Assembly (NCBI GenBank): GCA_018822845.1
Contig: JAHJJD010000022.1
Span: forward strand, 1-64,000
Length of the DNA stretch: 64,000 nt
Direction: 5' to 3'
DNA from: Gammaproteobacteria bacterium
GTDB taxonomy: Bacteria; Pseudomonadota; Gammaproteobacteria; Thiotrichales; Thiotrichaceae
Below, piece by piece: positions 40,708 through 50,941 of this stretch; position 1 is the first letter of the stretch, and each line of letters opens with the position of its first letter. Below the pieces are notes generated by a model. It was not told the origin of the DNA. It did no database searches and saw nothing but the letters and a program-made list of their open reading frames with translations. The translations under genes and the position numbers were made by a program.

Positions 40708-40716
40708 TCTCATTCT

Positions 40717-40741
40717 AAAAGCCCGCTTCTAGCGGGCTTTT
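40717..40741 (+). terminator. Intrinsic terminator after tRNA-Arg
   Basis: aaaaGCCCGCttctaGCGGGCttttt. Confidence 0.8.
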
Positions 40742-40806
40742 GCATTTCTGGCTCTTTTGCGGCATGTTATCGATTGCTGTTGAGCCGCATAATTGGATAT
40801 TAATAA

Positions 40807-40842
40807 AAAAGCCCCCTGACTGTTCCCAATCAGGGGGCTTTC
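40807..40842 (-). terminator. Intrinsic terminator of tmRNA
   Basis: Minus strand GAAAGCCCCCTGATTGGGAACAGTCAGGGGGCTTTTTTA. Confidence 0.82.
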
Positions 40843-40845
40843 ACT

Positions 40846-41210
40846 TGGTGGAGGCGGGGGGAATTGAACCCCCGTCCGCAAACCCTCCATCTGAAGGCTA
40901 CTACATGTTTAGTCAGTCTTTTATTTAACCCGATCACCGCCGACAGACAAGCTGTTCACAGGCTGTCCCAATACTATTTAGTGGTTTGGCCTTGGGCGAG
41001 CCTCCCGCACGATCTTATGATTTGATGATGCCTGAATATTCGTACTGCATAAGCACAGTAGCGATCAGACAGCTTTCAACCGGTTATTAAGCGGCGAGAG
41101 CGTAAGAGTCGTCGTTTGCGACTATTGTTTGTGACTAGTGTTTAAGTGGTCATCACACCCACTACATGCTCCCCAGACTTTGTGATCCACGTCGAAGCCA
41201 GGTCGCCCCC
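40846..41210 (-). ncRNA. ssrA: tmRNA
   Basis: Minus strand 5' GGGGGCGACCTGGCTTCGACG, tag ORF GCAAACGACGACTCTTACGCTCTCGCCGCTTAATAA (ANDDSYALAA), 3' GGGTTCAATTCCCCCCGCCTCCACCA. Confidence 0.95.
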
Positions 41211-41308
41211 GAAATCGTGTTGCAAAGCTGTTGAATCCGCGATTATAGACTTTGACACCCCGGCTGTCATGCAGTTCCGTCCGGATGGCAGCAGGCATCT
41301 GATGAATG

Positions 41309-41800
41309 TCAGTGGCGCAGGGTGAAAATGATCTGCCCGTCAGTGGTCAGCAGGCCATGCCTGATCAGCCATGCGCAGGCATCTTCCGCATCTTGCCGGA
41401 ACCAGTTGGCGGCGGAGCCAAGGCGGAAGGTATAGCCCCAGGTGTCCATATCCTGCCACATGCGTTCACGCCCCATGCCGGGGATCAGGTCAGCCAGCAG
41501 GGTTTGCAGGTAACACACGGCATCTTCCTCATCGGTTTCGCCGCCTGCATCGGTATGCAGCTTTTGCCGCCGTTGGTCGTCCATACAGATGGTATGGCAG
41601 CTTTCGTGCAGGATGGAATGGATCGGGGTGTCCGGGCGCGCCAGCACGTTCAGGCCGATAATGCCAGCTTCTTCCTCGTGCCAGTAACTTCCCGGAATTT
41701 CCACCCCGGCAGCTAGCTGTTCCAGATGCAGGCCAAAACGGCCAAGCAGGGCAGCTACAGGCTCCGCCCCGACATCTGATAGCCGCAGTACAGCGCTCAC
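41309..41800 (-). CDS. Hypothetical protein with HEXXH-like segment
   Basis: 163 aa; IHSILHESCHTICMD; ATGA overlap with the upstream CopD-like gene. Confidence 0.65.
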   Translation of the reverse strand: MSAVLRLSDVGAEPVAALLGRFGLHLEQLAAGVEIPGSYWHEEEAGIIGLNVLARPDTPIHSILHESCHTICMDDQRRQKLHTDAGGETDEEDAVCYLQTLLADLIPGMGRERMWQDMDTWGYTFRLGSAANWFRQDAEDACAWLIRHGLLTTDGQIIFTLRH

Positions 41801-42255
41801 AGGAAGTATTTGCCTGCGCTGGCGACTACAACAGTGATTAACCCAATGCTCAGGTTAACACCGATCAGGACACGGATTTTCGCCAGTGAACGGCCAGCTT
41901 CCTGCCAGCGCATGCCCAGCACGTAATCATGCAGATGGCGGTAAGGAACGAAATAAACGTACACAAAAATTGCCATCATGATCAGCCCGAGGCCATTCAT
42001 GGCATGCACGAATAGTGGTGCGTTGGCCATGCCCCCCAGTTTTACAAACAGCATCCAGTAACCGGATGTGAGGATCAGTAAAACAGAAGCCCATACCCAG
42101 GGGAAAAAACGTGCAAATACGCTTGACCACAGTGACAGACGCTGGGACGGTTCCAGTACAGCTGCGGCGGCGGGGCGTAATGCCATATAGGCAAAGAACA
42201 TGCCGCCAACCCAGATGACAACGGACAGTACGTGTAAGGCGAGCGCGATCGACAC
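41797..42255 (-). CDS. CopD-like integral membrane protein
   Basis: SIALALHVLSVVIWVGGMFFAYMALRP; four predicted TM helices. Confidence 0.75.
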   Translation of the reverse strand: MSIALALHVLSVVIWVGGMFFAYMALRPAAAAVLEPSQRLSLWSSVFARFFPWVWASVLLILTSGYWMLFVKLGGMANAPLFVHAMNGLGLIMMAIFVYVYFVPYRHLHDYVLGMRWQEAGRSLAKIRVLIGVNLSIGLITVVVASAGKYFL

Positions 42256-42329
42256 AATTAAAACTCCTCAATCAGCGAAGGGGCTATTTTACCCATATGT
42301 CTTAATAATTAAAGATCTATATGCTTGTG

Positions 42330-44468
42330 TCATTTGCTTGGCTGGTAGTAATAATAGTCGGCATAGTCATAACCAAACCGGCCACCACGGCGCATATCGA
42401 CCTGGTTTAGCAGGATTCCGGACAGATTGGCGTGAGACTGGCGCAGGCGCTTGAGGGCGTTACTGAGCGTACCCATTTGGGTGCTTTCGGCACGTACTGT
42501 CAGCAGGGTGGTATCAGCCAGGGATGCGAGGATGATTGCGTCTGCCAGCCCTAATACCGGTGGCCCATCCAGAATGATCAGGTCGAAGTTGTCGTGGGCA
42601 GTTGCCAGCAGGCCCTCCATCTGGGCTGAGGCCAGCAGTTCAGCCGGATCGTCTGGCAATGTGCCCGCCGGGATCAGGCTCAAGTTGGTGACATTGGTAG
42701 CCTGCACCAAGGTAGTGGTGTCTCCATAGCCTCCCAGGTAATTGGCCAGCCCGACCTCGTTGCTGCCACCAAGCGTTTTGTGCAGGGAAGGGTTGCGCAG
42801 GTCGGCGTCAATCAGCAGCACCCTGTTGCCAGCATTGGCGTAGGCACAAGCCAGGTTGGCGGTGGTGGTGGATTTGCCTTCCCCCGCATGGGCGCTGGTG
42901 ACGAAAATGATGCCCTTGTTGTCGTCGTTGAGGATGAAACGCATGGCGGTGCGCAGGGAGCGGAAGGCTTCGGCAACACCTGAGCGGGGTTCCCGGATGG
43001 TCAGCGTCGCCAGTTGTTCAGGCGTCTGATCCTGCACAGCGGGTACAATGCCAAGCACTGGTAACTGGGTGGCGCGTTCCAGTTCGGCAATGTCTTTTAC
43101 CCTGTCATCCATGAAGTCACGCAGGAAAGCGGCAGAAACGCCCAGCAGCAAACCCAGTAGCGCGCCAAAAGTCAGATTGGTTGGCAGGCTGGGTTTGAAC
43201 TTGTCGATAGGAACTTGCGCCTTGTCGATGATGGCGACGTTGTTGGCGGCTACGCCACCAGCCACACCGACTTCTTTCAGACGCTGCATCAGGTTCTGGT
43301 AAAGTTCCTGATTGGTAGTGGCTTCCTGCTTGAGGGTGTTGTAGGCAATGGTTTTATCCTGTTCCAGCATGGCGGCGGACTTGGCGCGGGCAATGCCTTC
43401 GCGGGTCAGGTTTTCCTTATTCTTGGCCGTTTCCACCTCACCTTTCAGGGATGTGAGCTTGGTCTTGACCGCTACCTCAATTTTGGTTTCCACATTGCTG
43501 ATTTCCTTGCGCAATGATGCGCTGGGCTGTTGTTGTTCCTGAGCTTTTAGCTTCTCCAGTTGCATGCCCAAAGTCTGGAGATAGGCTGTGCCATCTTCCA
43601 GTATGCCGATACGGTCGGCAAGGGCGCGCCCCTTGTCTGACAGCACGGCATATTTGCTTTCTATCTCGAAGCGCTGCTTTTGTGCCTGCACCAGCTCTTC
43701 GGAGAGTTTTTGCAGGGTGAGGGATGCCGTCGTGGCGTCCTGACCGTCAAGCTGGAAAATCCCATGTTCCTGCGCGTACTGGGTCATGCGCTTTTCGGCT
43801 TCTTCTGCCCTGGTTTTGGCTTCCTTGATGCTTTGGGACAGATATTCCTGCGCATCAGTCGTGGTGTCGACGCGGCGTTCCGTATTCATGCGCTGGAAGG
43901 TACTGACAACAGCATTGGCGATTTGTGCAGCCTGTTCAGGGTCGGAGGATTCATAGTGCACGGCAACCAGGCGGGAGTTTTTGACTGGCTCAACGCTCAG
44001 CTTGTCCAGCAGCTTGTTTTCCAGGGCTGTCTGTTTGCTGCGTGGATCGTCATCACCAAACCATTGCTTGATGTGCCCAAACAGGGATGTATTCTCCAGC
44101 GTTTCATTCAATTTGAGTTCTTCGATGACTTTTGCGGCCAATGTCCTGCTGCGGATCAGCTCGAACTGGGTCTGGTAAAAGTCACGGGTATCCCGGATGT
44201 CGCCAGAACTGAGGAAGTCACTGTCGACAACCCTGGCTGTTTCCCGCTCGATTTGCAGGGTTGCAGTGGCGCGGTAAACGTTTTTGCTGACAAGGGTAAA
44301 CAAGAGCGTCAGTAACAGCGTGACTCCCACCGTGATGGCGATCAGGCGTTTCTGCCTGACCAATGTCTTCCAGAATTCGCGTAAATCAAGCGTGTCCCGT
44401 TGTCTGGTATCGGAACGTGGGAACTGGTTGCCACGGTTGGGAAGCATGTTGCGTTTGTCTTGTTGCAT
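42330..44468 (-). CDS. Polysaccharide biosynthesis tyrosine autokinase (Wzc-like)
   Basis: Wzz-type chain-length region plus VTSAHAGEGKSTTTANLACAYANAG...LLIDADLR and C-terminal Tyr cluster YDYADYYYYQPSK. Confidence 0.92.
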   Translation of the reverse strand: MQQDKRNMLPNRGNQFPRSDTRQRDTLDLREFWKTLVRQKRLIAITVGVTLLLTLLFTLVSKNVYRATATLQIERETARVVDSDFLSSGDIRDTRDFYQTQFELIRSRTLAAKVIEELKLNETLENTSLFGHIKQWFGDDDPRSKQTALENKLLDKLSVEPVKNSRLVAVHYESSDPEQAAQIANAVVSTFQRMNTERRVDTTTDAQEYLSQSIKEAKTRAEEAEKRMTQYAQEHGIFQLDGQDATTASLTLQKLSEELVQAQKQRFEIESKYAVLSDKGRALADRIGILEDGTAYLQTLGMQLEKLKAQEQQQPSASLRKEISNVETKIEVAVKTKLTSLKGEVETAKNKENLTREGIARAKSAAMLEQDKTIAYNTLKQEATTNQELYQNLMQRLKEVGVAGGVAANNVAIIDKAQVPIDKFKPSLPTNLTFGALLGLLLGVSAAFLRDFMDDRVKDIAELERATQLPVLGIVPAVQDQTPEQLATLTIREPRSGVAEAFRSLRTAMRFILNDDNKGIIFVTSAHAGEGKSTTTANLACAYANAGNRVLLIDADLRNPSLHKTLGGSNEVGLANYLGGYGDTTTLVQATNVTNLSLIPAGTLPDDPAELLASAQMEGLLATAHDNFDLIILDGPPVLGLADAIILASLADTTLLTVRAESTQMGTLSNALKRLRQSHANLSGILLNQVDMRRGGRFGYDYADYYYYQPSK

Positions 44469-44547
44469 GGTCAGGTTACGTAATAATGTGAAAACTTGGG
44501 AAAATCATTCAGTCAGGGCGGATTGTAGCAATTCCTGGTGGGTGCGA

Positions 44548-45642
44548 CTAACCGGATTTATCCGCAGGTTGGTAGCGTGAGTTGATAAAACGCCGCAGTG
44601 GCGTTTCAACCAGCCAGAATGACAGGATGGCTGTTCCTGTCAGGACGGCGACGAACAGGTAAAAATACAGGGCGCTGCCTTCTGCAATCCAGTGGCCAGC
44701 AACTTTCTCATAAATGCCGTGCAGTGGCTTTTGCAATATATACAGGGAAAAACTGGCTTCGCCCAGCAGTATCATCCATTTGTGTTGCAGCCATGTACTG
44801 ATGCAGCCGCTATTCAGTGCCAGCAGGACAATAAATGCCAGGAACAGCGGGGCAATCAGGCCATTGGTGTAATCAATATTCACACCGCTTAGTGCAATCA
44901 GGGGTTGCCGAATAATCAGCAGCAGGACTATCAAGCCCAGAGTCAGAAACAGGCCGCTGCTGTTGATGGCGGGTGTCGCCAGCATAGCCAGCTTGCCCTC
45001 GCGCAGCCATGCGCCAGCAATGAATCCGGTAACAAAAGTGCTGAGGTGCATGAGCGGATTGTAAAAAATGAAGTCATGTAAAGGGGAAAACGGCACGTAA
45101 GCGGCAGAATTCAACAGTATGGTATGCAGGATCTGGGTAGCCCCCCACAAAACACCGCTGGCAATAGCCAGCTGTTTCAGGTGGTGCCGCTTTGCAGCCA
45201 GTATCAGCAATGGGAATGTCAGGTAGAAAAAGGCTTCCACCGATAATGACCAGCCGGGGGCATTGAGCGTCAGCGGGTAACCTGGCACCCATGCCTGCAA
45301 CATACTTAGGCTGAGTCCCACTGTGGTGGGGTCGCTGCCAGCTCCCTTGAGTTTTGCCGCCATCATGAGCAACAGGGCTAGCAGGTAAACAGGGTAAATG
45401 CGTGCGATCCGCGCCAGCCAGTAACGTCCGCTGGCGAATGGTCGGGTACTGTCAGGGCGGTAGTAGGCAATTGCCATGATTAAGCCCGACAGTGCATAGA
45501 AATAGCTGACGGCAATGGGGCCAGCAGTCAGCACCGGGTTAAGCAACGGCAGGTTTGCAGGAAAAACGCTGGCACCGTAGTGGAAAAACACCACGCTCAA
45601 TGCTGCAATGTAGCGGGTGAATGTTAGCTGGTCGATTTTCAC
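44548..45642 (-). CDS. Acyltransferase family protein (OafA/acyltransferase-3 type)
   Basis: LTFTRYIAALSVVFFHYGASVFP...PGWSLSVEAFFYLTFPL. Confidence 0.9.
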   Translation of the reverse strand: MKIDQLTFTRYIAALSVVFFHYGASVFPANLPLLNPVLTAGPIAVSYFYALSGLIMAIAYYRPDSTRPFASGRYWLARIARIYPVYLLALLLMMAAKLKGAGSDPTTVGLSLSMLQAWVPGYPLTLNAPGWSLSVEAFFYLTFPLLILAAKRHHLKQLAIASGVLWGATQILHTILLNSAAYVPFSPLHDFIFYNPLMHLSTFVTGFIAGAWLREGKLAMLATPAINSSGLFLTLGLIVLLLIIRQPLIALSGVNIDYTNGLIAPLFLAFIVLLALNSGCISTWLQHKWMILLGEASFSLYILQKPLHGIYEKVAGHWIAEGSALYFYLFVAVLTGTAILSFWLVETPLRRFINSRYQPADKSG

Positions 45643-45654
45643 TGCAATGCCGGA

Positions 45655-47061
45655 TCAGTAGGCATTCCTGTCATACAGGGTCTTGAATGCGGTGACGAAG
45701 ATAATCTTCATGTCCAGCCGGAAGCTCCAGCGGCGAATGTATTCCATATCGTATTCCACGCGCTTTTGCATCTTGAACAGGGTATCGGTTTCGCCGCGCC
45801 AGCCATTGACCTGCGCCCAGCCGGTAATGCCCGGTTTCATCAGGTGGCGCAGCATGTAACCAGGGATAACCTGACGGTATTCTTCATTATGTGCAACGGC
45901 GTGCGGGCGTGGGCCAACGATCGACATGTTGCCTTGTAAGACATTGAAAAATTGGGGCAGTTCATCCAGTGAAGTTTTGCGCAGGAATGCACCTATCCGG
46001 GTAACGCGGCGATCATTACGGGTAGCCTGCTTGATGTCATCCCCGTCTTCACACACTGTCATGGTGCGGAACTTCCAGACCTGGAATTTTTCACCGCGCA
46101 AACCGTGGCGGGTTTGTTTAAACAGGACAGGCCCGCGCGAGGTCAGTTTGATGGCTGTTGCAATCCCCAGCATCATGGGGGAGACAAGCAACAACAGCAG
46201 GCTACCGAAGAGTAGGTCTTCCAGGCGTTTGATTGTGGCATGCTGTATGGATAGCGGTGCGTCGTAAATACACAGGACGGGTGTGTCGGCAATTTCCATA
46301 TATCGGTTGTGCAGTAGTGATGAGGTGAAATTGTCGGGAATCAGGCGAATGGGGGTAATGGTATCGGCAAGGGAATTGATCAGCTTGAGGGAGGCAGAAT
46401 GTTGCTCACCCGCAGGGGCCAGATAGATTTGATCCCATTCGCCATTGCGTGCTGCTTCCATCAGCTCCTGCTTGCCGCCAATCCGGGCGAAATGCTTGGG
46501 CAGCACTGCTGTCGGGCCATCTGCATCAAGATCATAAAAACCGGCAATCTGGAAACCCGATTCTGGCTGGCTTCCCAGGGTTTCAGCAAAACGCAGGCCC
46601 TGCTCGGAAATACCGGCAATGGCGATAGTGCGGTTGTTGAGACCTACCCGTTTGAGGCTGGCCAGCATGGAGCGCAGCGTGTAACGACTGACAACCAGCA
46701 GGGTCGGGGTGATGAATAGCCAGCTGATAAGGACAAACCTGGAAAACTCATTGGATGCCTTGGCGGCAAAAATGACAAAAACCAGGGAAAGGAACGTAAT
46801 CAACCAGGTAACGACCAAACGGATGACTTCATCACGCAGGAAAGGCCGCGCACTCCATGATGTATAAATATCCGTAAAACGGCCCACCAGGCCGAATAAA
46901 AGGGAAGCACCCAAGCCAGCGGCCAGATAGCCGTCCATGTTGTAGGTGTATGCATCGGAATACAGGGAACCCAGGATCAAAACACCCAGGATCATCAGGG
47001 TATCCGTGCTGCGGTAGATCAGTTCAGAGCTGATTTTATTGTCTACCTTAATATTATCCAT
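45655..47061 (-). CDS. Undecaprenyl-phosphate glucose phosphotransferase (WcaJ-like)
   Basis: Polytopic N-terminus; KFRTMTVCEDGDDIKQATRNDRRVTRIGAFLRKTSLDELPQFFNVLQGNMSIVGPRPHAVAHNEEY. Confidence 0.92.
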   Translation of the reverse strand: MDNIKVDNKISSELIYRSTDTLMILGVLILGSLYSDAYTYNMDGYLAAGLGASLLFGLVGRFTDIYTSWSARPFLRDEVIRLVVTWLITFLSLVFVIFAAKASNEFSRFVLISWLFITPTLLVVSRYTLRSMLASLKRVGLNNRTIAIAGISEQGLRFAETLGSQPESGFQIAGFYDLDADGPTAVLPKHFARIGGKQELMEAARNGEWDQIYLAPAGEQHSASLKLINSLADTITPIRLIPDNFTSSLLHNRYMEIADTPVLCIYDAPLSIQHATIKRLEDLLFGSLLLLLVSPMMLGIATAIKLTSRGPVLFKQTRHGLRGEKFQVWKFRTMTVCEDGDDIKQATRNDRRVTRIGAFLRKTSLDELPQFFNVLQGNMSIVGPRPHAVAHNEEYRQVIPGYMLRHLMKPGITGWAQVNGWRGETDTLFKMQKRVEYDMEYIRRWSFRLDMKIIFVTAFKTLYDRNAY

Positions 47062-47201
47062 TCAACCGTTATCCTCTGCATGCTGGCACACCTCAGGCCT
47101 GCATGTATTTTTATTGTCACCAAGCAAACTTGCATTACGAAATCTTACATGCATGATGTAAAAAAACAACACTCAAGCCAAAACTTCATCAGCAAACATA
47201 A

Positions 47202-47224
47202 AGATGCTTCTGGGACAAGCATCT
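47202..47224 (-). other. Hairpin in the long leader of the WcaJ-like gene
   Basis: Minus strand AGATGCTT-GTCCCAG-AAGCATCT followed by TTATGTTT. Confidence 0.5.
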
Positions 47225-47384
47225 CCTTGTTGCGTAAGCAAATTTAATAAGTGCAGCCTATCGGGACACTCAGGGCTACAAAAAACTGCCTCTAATATAG
47301 ACTATTTGTCCTTCTTCTGTCGTAAAAAAAACACAAGCGGTTGTATTTTTTCGATCGATTTAATGTATCTGTTGGGTAATGGCA

Positions 47385-48209
47385 TTATCGCGATGTCTGA
47401 TCCTTTTCCCATCGGTAGCCAGCAAGATTGCGATACTGCCGGGCTGCCCTGAGACGAATGAATAAAGTAATTGATAAATATACAAATGTCGGAATAAATT
47501 CCTTGCTGAGCAATTTCTTCTTCAAGCTACTGGCGTAAGGCTTCTGCTCTTTGCGGGTACAGAGACCGGCAGCAGCCAATTGCATGTTGCCCAGTCGGGC
47601 GCGTGTCTTGATCTTGATCAGGGAGGCCAGATTGTGCGGCGCGGAAATGTATATTTGTGTACCAGGTATGTTGCGCCGTTCATGCCGGTCAAACTGGCAG
47701 CGTACAAAGCCATCGTCGTTAATGACATCGGGGAAACGGGCAAAGCGTTTGTGGCCTTCCTCACTGACCACGTAGCTGCATGTTGCAATTACGCCATCAC
47801 GGATGTAGGGGAGCTGTAACCAGATGCGGTAAAACTGCCTGACAGGCCAGGATGATCTGGATGTGTCAATTACTGGTTCGGGAGCTGCCAACAGGGTGTC
47901 GCCTTTGGCCAATGCGCTGGCAATGTCTTCAATCGCGTTGGGTGACAGGCGGGTGTCAGCGTCAATGTAAAACACTGGCCAACTGCTGATGTGCTTTTCC
48001 GCCTCATTCAGGGCATTGACCTTGGATGGCTTGGCAATGTCCAGGCAAATGGCCTGAGGGTATTCGGTGCGCACGATTTCGGCGGTATTGTCGGTGCAGC
48101 CATTACAGGCCACGATCAGGGTATCCAGCCCGGCCTGGTCTTTCAGGCTGTCAAGGCAGCGACGGATGACAGTGGCTTCGTTATGTGCAGGAACGATCAC
48201 GCTAGCCAT
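47385..48209 (-). CDS. Glycosyltransferase family 2
   Basis: VIVPAHNEATVIRRCLDSLKDQAGLDTLIVACNGCTDNTAEI...FYIDADTRLS. Confidence 0.9.
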   Translation of the reverse strand: MASVIVPAHNEATVIRRCLDSLKDQAGLDTLIVACNGCTDNTAEIVRTEYPQAICLDIAKPSKVNALNEAEKHISSWPVFYIDADTRLSPNAIEDIASALAKGDTLLAAPEPVIDTSRSSWPVRQFYRIWLQLPYIRDGVIATCSYVVSEEGHKRFARFPDVINDDGFVRCQFDRHERRNIPGTQIYISAPHNLASLIKIKTRARLGNMQLAAAGLCTRKEQKPYASSLKKKLLSKEFIPTFVYLSITLFIRLRAARQYRNLAGYRWEKDQTSR

Positions 48210-49135
48210 CAGCGATACCCCTGTAGCCAGTCAGTACGTTGCTCATACACGATCTGCCATTGCTTGCGTTGTTCGGAATGTGGCTTCAGCAGGCTGTGCA
48301 TGACATGCTTGTTAAACACGTAAAGGTACAGCAGGAAGTGGTAAATCGGGCGCTTCCATGGCGTGATATGCCGGTTGATCAGTTCTACCTTGCCTTTAAG
48401 CAACTTGACCTGCTTGCCGGAAAACTGGTTGTGGCTGACACCGCCGTGATGGATGAGCCGGGCATCCGGCGTCACAATGGGTTGGTTGCAGAGCGCTTTC
48501 GCCCGCAGACAGTAGTCGGCTTCTTCAGCGTACATGAAGAAGCTGGCGTCCAGACCGTCCAGCCTGTCCCACAGTTCGCGGGTGGTGAGGAAGAAACAGC
48601 CGGAGACAATATCCACTTCCTTGACACTATCACGCTTCCAGCAGCCGTAATTGGCGTGGTTGAACAGGCAGGTATGGCTGAACAGCTTGCTCAGGCCCAA
48701 AGCGCTGAACAGTAGGCTGCTGAAAGTGGGTTTCGACCAGGCATGCTGGCTGTTGAGGCTCAGGTCGTTGTTAAGGGTGACGCCACTCCAGATGCCGTTG
48801 GCTGGATGTTGTTTGGCGAACTGCATCAGCCGGTCAATCGCCTTGTCGAGGATTACCGTATCGGGGTTGAGCAGTAACAGGTATTTCCCTTGCGCGCGTG
48901 CCACGCCTGTGCGTACTCCACCAGCAAAACCAGGGTTCTGGCCGGTAACCAGCAATTTTACATCGGGGAATTGCTGGCTGATGACTGCAACCGAATCATC
49001 CTGGGAGTCGTTGTCGACTACGATGATTTCATAGCTGGTATTTTGTGTTTCGCGGATGACCGATTCCAGTGCACGGGGAATGTATTTCGCCGTGTTGTAG
49101 GAAACCAGAATGATGCTGAGTTCGGGGGCGTTCAT
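48209..49135 (-). CDS. Glycosyltransferase family 2
   Basis: LSIILVSYNTAKYIPRALESVI...EIIVVDNDSQDDSV...LLLLNPDTVI. Start at MNAPEL. Confidence 0.92.
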   Translation of the reverse strand: MNAPELSIILVSYNTAKYIPRALESVIRETQNTSYEIIVVDNDSQDDSVAVISQQFPDVKLLVTGQNPGFAGGVRTGVARAQGKYLLLLNPDTVILDKAIDRLMQFAKQHPANGIWSGVTLNNDLSLNSQHAWSKPTFSSLLFSALGLSKLFSHTCLFNHANYGCWKRDSVKEVDIVSGCFFLTTRELWDRLDGLDASFFMYAEEADYCLRAKALCNQPIVTPDARLIHHGGVSHNQFSGKQVKLLKGKVELINRHITPWKRPIYHFLLYLYVFNKHVMHSLLKPHSEQRKQWQIVYEQRTDWLQGYR

Positions 49136-49590
49136 GCCAGCCTCCCGTAAGCAATGGTCTGGATGCCGGATTTCAGCACTTTCGCCGGGTTGCCGCCCAC
49201 GATGGAGTTGGCCGGAACATCCTTGGTCACGACGCTGCCCGCGCCCACAATCACCTGATCGCCGATGGTCACGCCAGGCAGGATAATTGCGCCGCAACCG
49301 ATGAAACAGTTTGCGCCGATTTTGGTGACTTGCTCAAAGCTGCCGCCATGCCGCCGGGTGGCGTAATCGTGCGCCAGAATGATGGAGTCAAACGCAACAT
49401 AGGTCTTTTCCCCGATTTCCAGGCAGCGCGGGTTGGTCTTGTCCAGCCGTGCCTTGAAGGAAATGCGTACATCCGGGGCGATTTTCATCCCGTACAGGGT
49501 GCGGAAATACCAAGTGCGCAGCCACAACAGGCTGTCACGGAACCACACCAGCCACATGAAAACTTTCTGGTTGACGAAGCGTAATCTCAT
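49132..49590 (-). CDS. Left-handed beta-helix acyltransferase
   Basis: Hexapeptide repeats IGANCFIGCGAIILPGVTIGDQVIVGAGSVVTKDVPANSIVGGNPAKVLK. Confidence 0.9.
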   Translation of the reverse strand: MRLRFVNQKVFMWLVWFRDSLLWLRTWYFRTLYGMKIAPDVRISFKARLDKTNPRCLEIGEKTYVAFDSIILAHDYATRRHGGSFEQVTKIGANCFIGCGAIILPGVTIGDQVIVGAGSVVTKDVPANSIVGGNPAKVLKSGIQTIAYGRLA

Positions 49591-50933
49591 ATTCGGTAGT
49601 AATTCTTGCGTACAATTTCAAGGTTGTGAAATTCGGCGTCAGTATCGGCAACCGGCTGGCCGGATTCCAGTTCTTCCGCCTGGCGGTTGTTCCAGATGTC
49701 ATAGTCCTTTGCCCAGGCAATGGCACCCAGCACAAAGAAAAACATCGGTTGTAATTTACCGAAATAATCGACAGTAAAACCGATGAGGATCAGTGACAGG
49801 AACGACAGCAACCAGGCAGTTACCATCCAGCGGGTCTCATCATCATGTTTATGCGACAAATTCAGGATACTGAACGTGGCATACAGGCTGGCAAACAGCA
49901 ACAGGAAGGCCGCAAACAAACCGTGTTGCAGGGTCAACAGCAGCCAGAAACTGTCGATACTGTTGCCGAACCAGTCATCCATCCAGTAAGGACGTGTCCA
50001 GTCATGCAGGCCGGGGCCGATCAGGCCGATGCCCAGAATGGGGTTTTCAGCAATGTCATCCATGCTTTGTTCCCACTGCATCATACGGAAATAGCCGGTA
50101 TTCGGGTTAAAGGTCAGGTAGGCGATCAGGATGCCGAAAAAGCCCCGGTTGGAAAACGCATTGATCAACATCGCGCCAGCAATTCCCCCGAAGAGCAGTG
50201 CAATCCACAAACGCCGGGCGCTGTGCCAGAATGCTGCCAGAACTGTACTGAAAGCCTGCAAGATCAGTGACAACAGCGGGGCGGAAGACAGTGTGGTAAT
50301 CATCGACACAATCAGGCCGACTACGCTCAAGCCCACCAGCGCACTGCGTGAGCGCAGCCACCACAGGAACGCAAACGGGAAAAACAGCGCCAGCAACGAG
50401 CCGTACAGGATCGGGTGTTCAAACAAACTGGTCGCCCGCATGATGCCATTGCGGATGTAGTAATGCATGTAGAGCCGGAAATCCAGCGCATCATGCCCGG
50501 TCATCCATTTGGCGATGTCATGCAGGAAACGGTGCTGGGCAAGGGCTTCATACACCGCGAACAGGGTAAGGGAGGCGAGGATGACCACGAACAGCCGATT
50601 GATCTGGAAAAAGCGTTCCGGCGTGGTGATGTACAGGCGCGCCAGATAGAAGGCCCCCAACGTTTCGATGGCGTAAATGCCGCTGGATTCAATCGCCTGT
50701 TGCATATTGTGGTTTTGCCATATGCTGGTGAACACCATCAGCCACAACCCGATCAGCAGGATGTCAACCAGATCGGCGCGTTCCAGCACGGTTTTGAAAT
50801 TCAGCAATGCGTAAACCAGCACCAGGCCGAGGATGACCCGGTAAGGCTCAATACGCACGGAACCCGCCATGGTGTAGAACTCCACCGGGACAAAAACCGA
50901 AATGACGAACAGGATGGCAAGTAATCGCAGCAT
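49587..50933 (-). CDS. O-antigen ligase/polymerase-like (Wzy-type) membrane protein
   Basis: Polytopic; NPILGIGLIGPGLHDW, PFAFLWWLRSRSALVGLSVVGLI; position between transferase and flippase genes. Confidence 0.8.
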   Translation of the reverse strand: MLRLLAILFVISVFVPVEFYTMAGSVRIEPYRVILGLVLVYALLNFKTVLERADLVDILLIGLWLMVFTSIWQNHNMQQAIESSGIYAIETLGAFYLARLYITTPERFFQINRLFVVILASLTLFAVYEALAQHRFLHDIAKWMTGHDALDFRLYMHYYIRNGIMRATSLFEHPILYGSLLALFFPFAFLWWLRSRSALVGLSVVGLIVSMITTLSSAPLLSLILQAFSTVLAAFWHSARRLWIALLFGGIAGAMLINAFSNRGFFGILIAYLTFNPNTGYFRMMQWEQSMDDIAENPILGIGLIGPGLHDWTRPYWMDDWFGNSIDSFWLLLTLQHGLFAAFLLLFASLYATFSILNLSHKHDDETRWMVTAWLLSFLSLILIGFTVDYFGKLQPMFFFVLGAIAWAKDYDIWNNRQAEELESGQPVADTDAEFHNLEIVRKNYYRI

Positions 50934-50941
50934 GATACCCC

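Noticed and set aside
40846-41300. Integrative element at the tmRNA gene
   Set aside because: No integrase gene or duplicated 3' tmRNA fragment found in the window.
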